Positions 1 through 11,600 of a stretch of 64,000 nucleotides of DNA are shown piece by piece; within the stretch, counting starts at the first letter, position 1; each line of letters starts with the position of its first letter. Under the pieces are notes generated by a model. The model had not been told where the DNA came from. It ran no database searches and saw only the letters and a program-made list of their open reading frames with translations. The stretch is from assembly GCF_958298935.1 (NCBI RefSeq), contig NC_084929.1:33855501-33919500 (forward strand), written 5' to 3'. This DNA is from Phragmites australis (lineage: Eukaryota; Streptophyta; Magnoliopsida; Poales; Poaceae). The translations under genes and the position numbers were made by a program.

Positions 1-1014
1 GCACGTACGTCTACGTAAACGGGCGCCTCACCACCAGCCACGCACCGTGTGTGTCCTTGCGGAGTGCAGCAACGGGTGTCAGTCAGCATGCAGGTAGCTA
101 CAGGGCCCACCCTAACCAACCACAAGAGTTGTAGTAGCTGGTACGTCGAAAGAAATTCTATATGATTCGATCTCACAGAAAGACTCTCTCTTATATATGT
201 TATATGTTATCGTTATTACTCGATGTTGTATGTATTAATCGCTAGATCAGAGAATCAGTATAGATCAAAATCTTATAGAGATTTTTCAATAAAGAGTCTT
301 ATAAAATTTTCTTTCCTGGTAAGCATCCAGGGAAGGGGGGATTGTCTGGTCCTATGGTAGCCTCGTAAGCACCTCTTCAAATGTTTGTCATGCTCTATGA
401 GATCAAAGACTGTTCGACTTTTCTGACACCGGAAAGAAGATGAGTCCGCGGGGACATTCCTAACAATTTGTTCTGGATCTGCTCCTGCTCGTAGTACTTG
501 ATCGTCCAAGCCTTGCACCAGGCTCGAAGCGACGATCGACCGCCCCGCCCGCCCGTCCGTCCGGGCTCCGGCTAGCCGGCGCCCTCTCGCGCGCAACCAG
601 ACAACCACGAGCGAGCGGCCGTGGCACTGGCAGGGCGTTCCGGGGCGCGGGCGCGACCTTGACCGGCCACCTGCCTAACGCTCCATCACACGCACCCGTG
701 TGGTACGCTCGCCAAGCGCGCGAACGACGCGAGAGAGCCTGGCTACTAGCTGCCTTTCTCCAACTCACGCCTTGTGGTTGTGGCGTTTGCAAGTCACCTC
801 GCCCCGCCCCGGCCGGCCTCTCTCACGTCTACTAGACGCTATCATTTGCCACTGCACTACTCCGCAGGGGGCTGCTACGTACGTACTCTTTTTTTCTCTC
901 CCCTTTTTCGATGGAACCTACATGCGTATACCTACTTACACCGTGGCAGCATGCATATAGCTAGTGCATGGTAGCTTCCATCGCACTATCATGGTGCATC
1001 TGTGGCAAATAGGT

Positions 1015-1135
1015 AGCGGTTTAGTATCTGACTATGTGATAAATGATTTAATTACATATATATGGTCTTTTACACTTTTCTTCCCTTTCAAGTTTCAGCT
1101 CCACGTACATTGTATATAAAAAATACTAAACCGCT
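1015..1135. repeat. Short terminal-inverted-repeat element, 121 bp
   Basis: The 13 bases AGCGGTTTAGTAT at the left are matched exactly by ATACTAAACCGCT at the right. The spacing suggests a very small MITE or a remnant. No clear target-site duplication is seen, so its class is uncertain. Confidence 0.4.
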
Positions 1136-1800
1136 TTTGTTTTCTGTGGCTGCTAACTGTATCTATCACATGATGCCAAATGTCAAAACTTTCTTTCATT
1201 ATTTAAAAATAGTGCATCTGTCAGGTTCGATCGATATTAATTACAAGTTGTGCAGCACCGGGTCCCATAAAAAATTTGATCAATGCTTGCTTGTTGATCA
1301 CTCGCTAGCTGTGGAAATGTGTAGGAACGCGAGGGTCCTTAATTTCGAATGCCCCGTGCACGATCGGACGGTCTGGAAACGGTTGCCCATCAGCAGTTCA
1401 GCACGTAGGAACGGCCGGCCGGCCGGCCCTACCGCTGAAAAAAACTGCGAAACTTGTGCCAACTGCTCGTGCAAAACTTCAACGCTATCTTTGATGCGCG
1501 GGCAACTTTTAGATCTGCTTTTTTTCTGGCTGGATGATTGGAGAATCGATCGCCCAGTATTTTGAGCAATGGCCACACATATAGTGCCGTACAGGCGACT
1601 CATGCTGAGCATGGTGCTGCCTTTTCTTTGCTTTCTTTTTCTACTGTGGTGGTAGTATAATCCATCTACTCCTGTCTATTAGGGCTCCTGCAACATCGGT
1701 ACAAACCTCCTTTTTGTTGGAAAAAAGCTACTTTAGATTTAATTTAATTTCTGATATAACATGAATATAGATAGATGCAGATAATCAATATTCACTAGAT

Positions 1801-1890
1801 TTCGATTAGCTCTGACAAGTCTCAACTATCACTCAAATAGCTCGATTAGCTCTGACGAGTCTCGACTACATTCGACTATCACTCGAGTAG
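1801..1890. repeat. Imperfect tandem repeat, about 40-50 bp unit, two copies
   Basis: The motif TCGATTAGCTCTGAC followed by a GAGTCTCRACT-like stretch and ACTATCACTC occurs twice in a row. The second copy has an extra ACATTCG. There is no coding potential. Confidence 0.5.
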
Positions 1891-2606
1891 AGTTCGACTA
1901 GATAGCAATGTACGTACTTGATAGCAACGTGTGATACAGATGCTCCTATGATATCGAAGCAGTAGACGATGATGAAGATGATAAAGTAGTCGAAGTAGAT
2001 CGTGATGATGTAGATGAAGCAAATCGTGAGCAATCGTGACGAGCGCTTCCTAAAAACCTTATTCGTCCTCTCCCGATGCAGGATCTCAAGAGCAACGGGT
2101 TTCGAAGACCTTCTCTACCTTTCGTCGGTGCACGTCGGCGCAGCGGGATGGAGTGTATTGCATACGATAGCACAACAAAGAGAAATTGGTGAGAATCACG
2201 TGGTTGAGATATGCCATGATAGAACTTTTAACCAACATGATTTCCATATACTTATATGTTTGTCTATGTAGCAAAAAGAATAAAATTACAAAAAGAAGTC
2301 GTACATACGCAAGCAACTAGATCTGATTTTAACAGACCATTTAGGCAGGTGCACCATGGCTTAGTGAGACGAGTGAGTACGCGTGTATTCTCTTGTTCCT
2401 CTCATCCACACATGCTAACTAAGGGAAGGAGAAAATCACTTTTAAGTTAGTCCCACTCTACCTCTATTAGCAAGATAGGACTAAAAATACACTCTCACCT
2501 CCACATGGTTATACCTTTAAGATTTATTTGGAATTACACAAAAATAATTTTTTTAAGCCTATATATTCTAACATTTTTCCCTTCAAGTGCAAGGATCAGA
2601 TGCTTT

Positions 2607-2776
2607 GTTGGCTTGTTTGGATTACACCTGCATTAGTCCTGCCAATCCTAAGTTCGTCAAAATTTTGGCTTAGCTTTTTGTCGCCGCGGTTTCACCCACG
2701 TGTTAGGGAGAAAATAGCTAGCGAGGGCAGCGTTGTGTGAATAAGCTAAAACTTTAACGTCAATCCAAATGCCAAC
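2607..2776. mobile_element. MITE-like element
   Basis: The left end GTTGGCTTGTTTGGATTA is mirrored at the right by CAATCCAAATGCCAAC. The inverted ends are imperfect, and the interior is about 130 bp of non-coding sequence. TTTGG-rich termini are common in grass MITEs. The target-site duplication is not clear, so this is a structural call only. Confidence 0.45.
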
Positions 2777-4430
2777 TAACGAAACACAGACAGCGGCAAA
2801 TTTTTTACATGGCAAACCAAAGTAACGGCAATGTATTTTTCAATGTAACTTTTAGGCCTCTGCTTTTAGTTTGCTCCATTTTGTCTTGAACTACCGGGTG
2901 ACAGCAAATTATTACAGTGCTTATCTTGTCCTGGTGTTCCGACAATATCAAATGGTATCGTACTTGTACGATCGACACGATTCACGCGGCATTGGTCCTG
3001 GGCAATAAGGTCAAAATTGTGGCGTACCTAGCGTGTAGTGGCCAACGATTGACCAGGTAAAAAAAAGGAGTTGAACACGTTTCTGAACACTGCTGTCGAC
3101 GCTGCTTCTTCAGCAGCCATTCTTCCTTTCTCATCAATCAACAACAGCAAGGTAATAAGGTCATGATGCCAACAACACTAAATTCGCACCATTATACGCG
3201 AAACATTTCCCATCTAGGATACCGCTAGTCTGCTACACGTATAACTATTTGAGTACAGTTAAGAATCTAACTACTAAAATCACTTGAAGCTCATGAATGT
3301 ATTGGATGGTATAAATACATGACTATATTAAAATGGTTGTCCGCGAAACATTTTCCGTATTAAAAATTGGTTGTGTTAGTACGTCGGAGTCTGACAAACG
3401 ACGGTGAATTAAGTAAGTCAGTTTAATTCAGAACAGAATCCTCAGTTAGTTTGCCCGTCGGAAAATGTGTCGGCTTCAAACTGCAGCTTCTATCGCCGGT
3501 GACGAAGATAACCGAAAGACCCTTGCAAGGACCACGATGTATTTTTTTATCTTTTTTAGCAATGTCGCTGCAAGGTCTTCGATGTAATCTTTTACATAAT
3601 ATATGAATGAAGATCAATCCGGTTTCTAAAAAAAAGGAGTTAGTTTGCCCGTTGGTTTCTCTGTCGCAACTGGGAGAACGAAGGCAAGGCGTTCAATCCG
3701 CTGTCACTGCCTCCACGACGCAAACCGAAAACGATCGACGCCACTCGCTACTACACCGGCGTAAAGCAGTATAGTGAAGTGAGGCAGTGACTCGTTGACG
3801 ACTGCGCGCGCGTTCTTGATTTCTCCTCCACCGACGGTGCAACTCTAACCGTCGGCGGCGGCCGCTGTCCGCTGACGGACACGCCGGACGACGGCGACCA
3901 TGATCCGGCTCTTCTTTTACCACATTTGATCAGCAAAAAAATCTCTGTATTTAGACGCGCAAACGACGTCGGAGACCGCAGCGCAGCACCTGTTTGGACG
4001 AGGAGGATCAGCTGGGATGCAGTCGGATGGGACACGGAGGTCGGCAGGCCATTTAATTTACGCGACGTGGCCGGTGAGAACGAGCCAGATTAGCGACATG
4101 ATCAGCTAGCCTAAGAGTGACCGGACAAGCACAGTGTGGTTTAATTAGCTTCGACTCCTGCAGCAGGGGCGCGGTGATCAAGTTGGACAAGTAAAAAAAA
4201 ATGATGCGATGATTAATTGAGCCGTCGTACCATTGCTGAGACCGATTTGCAAGTCCGCGAGCACATTCATGGCTTACAGTTGCCATAACCTGTGCTTAGT
4301 CACTCTAACAGGGGAAAAGAGGAAATGAAATGGAAAGTCATGTCTCCAACCAATACCGTAAGATGAGAGAGAGAAAAAAAATCCAGCTCTCTTTCTCTCT
4401 CCTCTCCTCTCCATTGTCGTTGTGAACCAG

Positions 4431-4434
<4 letters not shown>

Positions 4435-4468
<34 letters not shown>
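4435..4468. repeat. (TC)17 microsatellite
   Basis: Thirty-four bases of uninterrupted TC dinucleotide lie about 310 bp upstream of the MYB start codon. Read on the other strand it is a (GA)n tract. CT-rich tracts are frequent in plant promoters and 5' leaders. Confidence 0.9.
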
Positions 4469-4470
<2 letters not shown>

Positions 4471-4779
4471 GAGCACGGCGCACTATTTTAGCCCACCATC
4501 TCTCACAAACGGGAGGTATCTTAAGCTCCAATCCATTGCTTGCGCGCGCACTGCACCTTGCTTAGAACTTACTTGATCGCTGCCTCACCTTACCTCTGCC
4601 TCTCCCAAGAGTGTGCAGTTCTTGCCTTCTTGGTACGCACGCTTCCCCATATATACCGGGCCATACATATAGCTAGCCAGCAGCCATCGATCGAGGAAGC
4701 ATCCACCGATCGCCATTGCAACGATAATCACCGACGTTGCCCCGTCTTTTGTCGCCGTCGTCGGAGTAGGGGAAAGGGG

Positions 4780-5908
4780 ATGGGACGGCTCTCCTGCGGC
4801 GGCGTGCAGCCCAAGCTCCGCAAGGGGCTGTGGTCTCCCGAGGAAGACGAGAAGCTGTACAATCACATCATCCGACACGGCGTCGGGTGCTGGAGCTCTG
4901 TCCCCAAGCTCGCAGGCAAGCTAGCAAGCTCACACACAGCACATCGCCACTCACCGGCTCACCGCTCCACTGTTCTATCACACTCGCTGCCATTCCTTCG
5001 GCTGAATTTCCTCGCGCCGTCGTGCGCGCGTGCGTGCAGGGCTGCAGCGGTGCGGCAAGAGCTGCCGCCTGCGGTGGATCAACTACCTCCGCCCTGACCT
5101 GAAGCGCGGCAGCTTCTCGCAGCAGGAGGAGGACCTCATCGTCGCGCTTCACGAGATCCTAGGGAACAGGTCGGTACAATGCGTTCACATCTTGCAATGC
5201 GGAGGAGGAGCTAGCACTAGCAAGTGCGTGTGTTCTTCAAAGGGCTAAAAGAATTCCGTGCATCCATGCAGGTGGTCGCAGATCGCGTCGCACTTGCCGG
5301 GGCGGACGGACAACGAGATCAAGAACTTCTGGAACAGCTGCCTCAAGAAGAAGCTCCGGCTGCGGGGCATCGACCCGAGCACGCACAAGCCCATCGACGC
5401 CGGTGCCGCGGCGGCGCCCGCGGCATTGACGGACGCTCGAGATCAGGACCATAAGCCCGCCGCCGCTGACGGCGACAGCCTCCCTCAGAAGCAGCCGGCC
5501 GTGTTCGACCCGTTCCCGGTGACCGACTTCGGCGGTGGCTTCGACTTGGGCGTGGCCAACGTGGCGGCATTGTACGGCCAGTACGACGTCGGCAAGGCCT
5601 CGGAGGCTGGGTTCGTCGCCGACTACAGCAGCGTGCTGGACGTGTCGGAGAACCTGGGCTACGGGGAGAGCTCGAGCAACAGCAGCAACTGGAACTGCGC
5701 CGAGATGAGCAATGTGCTCGACAGCGAGGTGCTGCACTGGGCCTCAGGCGGCGGCGCGAAGGCGGAGCCCTTCACGGAGATGGAGCAGCAGCACAGCGGC
5801 TACGGCGGAGAAGTGCGGGTGGAAGACGACGCGTTGGAGCACAAGTTCTCGCTGCCCTGCCAAGAACAGAGCCTGACGCATTTCGACTTCAACTTGGAAT
5901 ACTTCTGA
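4780..5908 (+). CDS. R2R3-MYB transcription factor (MYB86/MYB61-like), three exons
   Basis: Nuclear DNA-binding regulator. Exons 4780-4915, 5040-5169 and 5272-5908 join in frame to 300 aa. R2 has its regular tryptophans at W18, W38 and W58. R3 has F71, W90 and W109, with [15 protein letters not shown] at the recognition helix. Both introns sit at the conserved R2R3-MYB positions, after VPKLAG and before W90. The tail after residue 130 is low-complexity and acidic and ends in FDFNLEYF. The start was chosen because MGRLSC directly precedes [15 protein letters not shown], the usual N-terminus of this clade, in which Arabidopsis MYB61/MYB86 and rice MYB61 act in secondary-wall and resource-allocation programmes. 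The exact orthologue cannot be fixed by eye. Intron 1 starts with GC rather than GT (CAG|GCAAG). No GT nearby keeps the frame. Confidence 0.95.
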
Positions 5909-8674
5909 TCTTTTTTTCCCTTTCACTTTTGCCTTCCCGAATTATCTATTCCCGTATGTTTTTCACACGAGAGGAAGAACCATGGCTAGATTAGGGATTG
6001 TACGTAGTAACCGAAATGTTAGTACTTTTCTCTAGTCCCCAATACACTTTTTTTTTTACCCTTTTCTGTATACTGCTTCTGTTTCGTCAGAAGAGCAGAC
6101 AGTACATACATACGAGAATATTGTGTACTATAAAGTTTTTTTTTGTAAAGAATAAACCTGCAGTTATGCCTTGTGACACTAACTCGTACCACAGAAAGCA
6201 TCTGTACTTTTCTGATTTATTTTTAACTTCTCTGATATTTTTATTTTCTCTATCTCGTGCCAAGGAGCTACGAAGCCAGACGGTTCTTAGGCTTACGTAA
6301 ATGCAACTTTGCAGTATGTTGCATATGCACAATTTATATTCAGCGATTATCTCTTTCACTTAATATTTATTTATCTATTAATTCTCTTATCGATTATATA
6401 ATTACAATTTTTTTACCTACTCCTCTTATACCAATATTAACGTAAATAAACGGTTACCAGCCATTGGTCGGCATGACATGTAGAAATTTCCCTTCCCTGG
6501 TTTACATATGTTACACAGGTTGCTGTCACCCTTTAGTTTTTTTCTAATTTGTGTTTCACGAAACCAGAGTGGAAGTTAGTAGAGTATTACAAGCACGACG
6601 CCTCAATCTAATTTTTTGCCCAAAGAAATGCTAATGCAAGCTAACCAGTCAGCATTATTAATTTCTCCGGGTACTGGCGACGATACTTGGACCACACTTC
6701 CGTCCATCCATCCATCCATAGACGCCCTTGTTTATGGGGCCATTGGCTTCTCCCTGAATCCTCCCGGCAATGTCCCTTTCGACAAGGTCATCACGTCCTA
6801 GGAGTGGATTCCTTCAAGGAGCTGAGCTAGCAGGATCCGTTCAAGGTGCAGATTAAATGACCTCACTGTTCTTGGCCAATGGCCACAGTTACACAACAGT
6901 CGCAATCCCGTTTCCAGGTGTGGATCCAAGGGACTCGAGCGCTCCTACCGCTTCGCAAACATGAAGACGTCGCTAATAATGTTTTATCATGGATGAGCTC
7001 TTCCACCTCACTCGTCTGCATCCGCCATTATCCATAAGCCAGCGCCACTGTGCCGCAGCAGTGACAGCACAAATACGCTAGTTGGAGTGGACGCGATAGG
7101 GATCGAGCACGTCAATTTTGTCGGGGCCAGACATGAGCGACGACGCCGAGAGCACGTCGTCTCGACGCAGCAGCAGCAGACCGGAGAACACTGACGGCAT
7201 GATGGAGACGATTACCATGGCTGGCAATGGCACCACCTCGTCTCGTCGCGCCGCGCGGACGTCGATGGCAAGGAGACCTGAGCTGTAAAAGAGCGGGAGC
7301 ACGGGGCCGCGACGTTGAGGCCGAACGTTTCTGGTCAGGTTGAGCCTCCTCGGAGGCCTACTTTTGCGGGCATCGTTTTTGGACCAGCTCACGGCGAGAG
7401 GGCTCCTTCATGTGCGCAATTAAGCAGCGGCAGCCTCATGTGCTCGCTAATTACGGGTGTTTATTGGATGAGGAGCCACAAAGAATGGATATCATGGAGC
7501 TCAGCTGGGGTGTAATAAGCAGCTAAGCTAAGCTCTGCACATAAGTGGCGCCGAGTGATCACTCAGCTCACCTCCTGCACGATGGAAGGAGAGCTGCCAG
7601 TGCCACGTGTTGCAGGGCCCGAGGTGAGGCCACAGGCCCACCCACCGCGTGCGAGCCCAGCTGCTCCTGCATAACGAGCCAATCAAACGCTAATCGACTG
7701 CAGAACTGTTGACTTTTTAACACCGATTGCAGACCACAATACACAAAAGAACGCTGGTCGACAACCGAACGCATCACGCATTGCATCTTCGGAATCGAAC
7801 GCATCACACATTGCATCTTCAGAATCGAACACAGACAACACAATTACCGACCGAGAAAAACAATAAATCCCTGAGTTTGAACGGTTACCAAGTTTGCTTC
7901 CTCGGTTACCGACCTATGGCAAGGGAGACCGCGCAACTTCATGAAGACAGTCGGTTACCATTGTAATGCGGTCGGTAACTGAGCCCCTGCACTTATAACC
8001 GCTCCTAGAACACCATAATCCCACCAGAGAGCCGCGAATTTGGTCGGACGGGCGCCAAACTTGCTTCTTCAGCTGCGAGAAATGACATGAGAAATTTCTG
8101 ATGTGTACAGCGCTCTCCACATCCCAGAACAACCCACGGGAATTATTTACCCGCATTCCTAAATTTCACATGCCTCTAATTAAAACATATGCGAGTAGAC
8201 TGGAATCAGGGAAACGATCGGGAGGTTGACGACGGCCTTTAAACGGTTCCCGATCGGACATCTCAAATTCGTCATCTGGTGACTGAAAAACCAACCTTAA
8301 TTACCATCCCAAGCACTGCGTTTCCCCAGCCAGTTCTACGGGGACATGCATTGACGTGACCTGGACACGTCGATCGAAGCTCAGAGTGTGAAACTTCGTA
8401 GAGATCAAATCAGAGTGAAAGCACATACACCTTGCCAAGTAGCTACGATGCTGTCCTTAAAAAAGAAAGGGCCTCAATATTTGCATTCTTACCTTTATTT
8501 TGAAGTTTAATTATGATTTTACCTTTATTTTTCGGACTTTGATTTTGTTCTCTTTTTTTAAAACTTACTTTAAGTGAGTGTCTGTGCAAGAATTAGAAGG
8601 AAAACCTTCTTATGTCGACACCTGGCCGATACTCGCTCTCTCTCTCACACCTCCATATCCTTGTGCTCAAAACC
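5909..8674. other. Spacer between the MYB and DnaJ genes
   Basis: The AT-rich sequence directly after the MYB stop is probably its 3' UTR. No further gene is supportable. Two direct 30-bp repeats lie at 7766-7825, and several GGTTACC-containing short repeats lie around 7880-7980. The DnaJ gene ends toward this spacer, so MYB and DnaJ are convergent. Confidence 0.6.
7766..7825. repeat. Two tandem 30-bp repeats
   Basis: CGAACGCATCAC(G/A)CATTGC followed by ATCTTC(G/A)GAAT occurs twice back to back with two differences. A partial third copy (CGAACACAGA) follows. Confidence 0.75.
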
Positions 8675-11600
8675 CTAGCCGCCGCTCACCATAGCCGTCA
8701 GCAACCTCGCCATCCCCCTCCTCTTCTCCCTCCAATAAACAATCACCATTACACCATCTTTTTTCTCCTCAAAGCTCTTCATAAGCTGCTCTTCCTTGTT
8801 TTCACTCCCCTCCATCTTCTTCATTCCTTCTTGGAGTTGTATCAGAGAGATAGCACCTATAACAGGAACTCATTACCATGGATGATCTGACACATGGATT
8901 AAACAAAGCATTAAAAGATGTCTTTGAAAGTACCTGAAGCAGCATTAACCTGCGATTTAATGTGATGACCTTTGTCCATTACCCACTCAGCTATGAATGG
9001 TACACCCATATACAATCTACTCTTTCCAAGTTCTCTTGCTGCTTGCCGTACATAAATATAGCCAATAGTGTGAAGCATAGCCTCACCAAAAGCTGAAATT
9101 TTCGTTTGAGGTAAGTTAAGAGCTTGAAAAGCCAAAAGTGAAATATCAAATGTTCCAAGAAATAAAATAAAATCATCAGAGAACAGCCATTACGACACTG
9201 GAACAATAGGGAGTCCTATACTCCTATAGAGGTTTATAAGACCCATAAAAAATATAATCTATGCGAATGAAAATAAATCTAACGTGCCTATCTGATGATG
9301 AAATCTGACACTGATTTACTGAAATAATTGAAATGAAGTATCTGCAAGAAGCAGATGGTCCATTTTAAAAATTCACAATATGGCAGGTGTGCACAACAAA
9401 CACACATTCACATGATATACCTGCTTGGGATAAATGCTGAGCTTCTGCACTTGACCAACTCACAAATTCATCCTTTCTCCCATCTACATACGGTTGAAGT
9501 CGATCCTTTAGGCTCTGAGTAAGCTTTTGTTCTCTTTCTCTTTGTAACTCCTGTGCCACAGGAAAGTTAATTAGGTTCAACTTATCAACCAGCAAGTTGG
9601 ACCCTAAATTGAACAATAACTCCAATGCAATTGATTATAAAAAGAGTGTGTATTTTGTGCCATGGGTCTTGGCGTCCCCATTAGCAAATTCAGCATGTTG
9701 CAATGTTTAAAAAATTCGTCAAAAAATCTTGTATACAGTGCACATGAAGTTAAGTAAACCTGTAAATATTCAGTGTCAAATTCATCCTAGATATCAAAAA
9801 AACAAAATAGACAAGCAGTCGATCCAGCATTGTTCATCATGTGCTAACAATACCACTTGTGTTTTTTGAATCTTGATATCAACGATGAATTTGAAATTGA
9901 ATTTTTGCACATTCACATAACTTTGTGTGTACTATGGCTACGTTTGGATAGGCTGCGGCTTCGGAGTTTCTGGCTAGCTGAGGAAGCTGTTGTGGCTATT
10001 GAATTTTGATTGTTGACTTTTACAATAAATTTTTAGCTTCTCAACACACCCAAAAGCCAGAAAACCCAACAAGACATATGCTTCTCAGCTTTTATTTTAT
10101 TTCAGCCACAGCCGCTTCCCCAAGCAGCCAAAAGCCAGCCATTTGGATAGCTTCGGATTTTTTTCAGAAAAAAACTGAAAATAAGCCTATCCAAAGGAGG
10201 CCTACATACATGATTTTTTTATGGATTTTTTTAATCACTGCAACATATGTTGGATTATTGTATTTTCGCTAATGGGGACGTAGGAACGAATTTCCCTTCA
10301 GAAGAACAGTAGGTAACTTGGAAGGAACATACTTTTATCTTTTCTTGAACCTTTGCTCTTGCCTCATGACTGTTTGAGTTTTCCTCAATCTCCACTGAAG
10401 CTATGGATGCTAGAGCAAGCTGACCAACATAGTCTTCGAAATAGTCGCTTCCAAAAAGCATCCCAAAGACAGCAGCAGGATCGATCATGTTATCTCTGAA
10501 ATGAGGTGTTAAGCAACTGAGTCAGAAAACAACTTATAGCAGAAGGCATAATTAATTTACATTATATTTCTGCAATAAACTATGGGTAGCATATTTTTAT
10601 GAAAAGATTATGTTTCAAAAAAGACTAGTAAGATTTCAATTGAGCGTCCGAAGACTAGTCACTTGTCTGTTTTCCCCTAAAACGGGTACTCTTTTATAGC
10701 TTGTGAATCGTGATGTCATCTATCCACCACTAGCCTCACCATGCTCTATGCCCCAAACCAACCAGACCAATTTAGCCTGAATAATCCTGGAATGAGTGGC
10801 CTTTCTTACAGACAAAGATACCTATTATTTACCAAATCTCAAACAAAGTTCATGACTTACTGTGGAATACCCTCCTTTCCATACTTATCATAAGCCTCCT
10901 TTTTTCCAGGATCGCTTAGGACTTGATACGCCTCCCCAAGTTCCTGTTAAGATCGAGCAAATTAATTCAATAGTTTGTAGCAGCAAAACATTTAGAGAAG
11001 TGATTGGTCCCAAAGAAACATTTACCCATAGATCATGTACATTACAGTCAATAGTTTCAGTACTTCCCATAAATCATGTGCAGTCAGTAGTTCCAGTATT
11101 TACTTTGGAGGAAGACCAAACAAGTAAGAAGCAATCTCCTATTCACAAAATGAAGCATCACCAGTGATGCTCTTAGCTAACAACTTTTTAGATGCTTCAA
11201 TGCGTAGGAACAAACATTGTCGTTTGTCGGTTCCACTTTTAGATAACTTTATCTTATGATGGACACACCATGCTATCTGTAGATGATCATGAGAGCTTGA
11301 TGGACTCAACGCAATAGATTGAATTGATATGATGCGGAGTACATATAGTGCTAACCTTCCGAGATTGCCTCAACCGCTTATAGAACAATATCGGGAGAGA
11401 TCTCAGGAAGGAAGGCAAGAGATATCCAAATACAACCGATTCTAACACCCCCCCCCCCCCCCCGCAGTCTTAACGTCGGTGGAACAGACATTAAGACTGG
11501 AACGAAACTCTGTAAAAACAGGAGTAGGGAGCCCCTTGGTGAAGATGTCGGCGTACTGTGAAGTAGTCGGCACGTGTAGGACACGCACGGCACCGGCGGC

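Larger units (their letters stand above)
1..4779. other. Intergenic spacer upstream of the MYB gene
   Basis: I see no supportable gene here. Open frames are short and their translations look like chance. It holds a 13-bp perfect inverted repeat pair at 1015-1027 and 1123-1135, an imperfect tandem repeat at 1801-1890, a MITE-like element at 2607-2776, and a (TC)17 tract just before the MYB gene. The last 150 bp contains an AT-rich TATA-like stretch (about 4648-4657), roughly 125 bp before the MYB start codon, and is probably its promoter and 5' UTR. Confidence 0.6.

Noticed and set aside
8612..8890. 92-aa frame on the plus strand
   Set aside because: It is antisense to the last DnaJ exon, which has clear family sequence on the minus strand.
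9936..10202. Assignment of this MITE to hAT or Harbinger
   Set aside because: Flanking 3-mers and 8-mers do not match, so I left it as an unclassified element.
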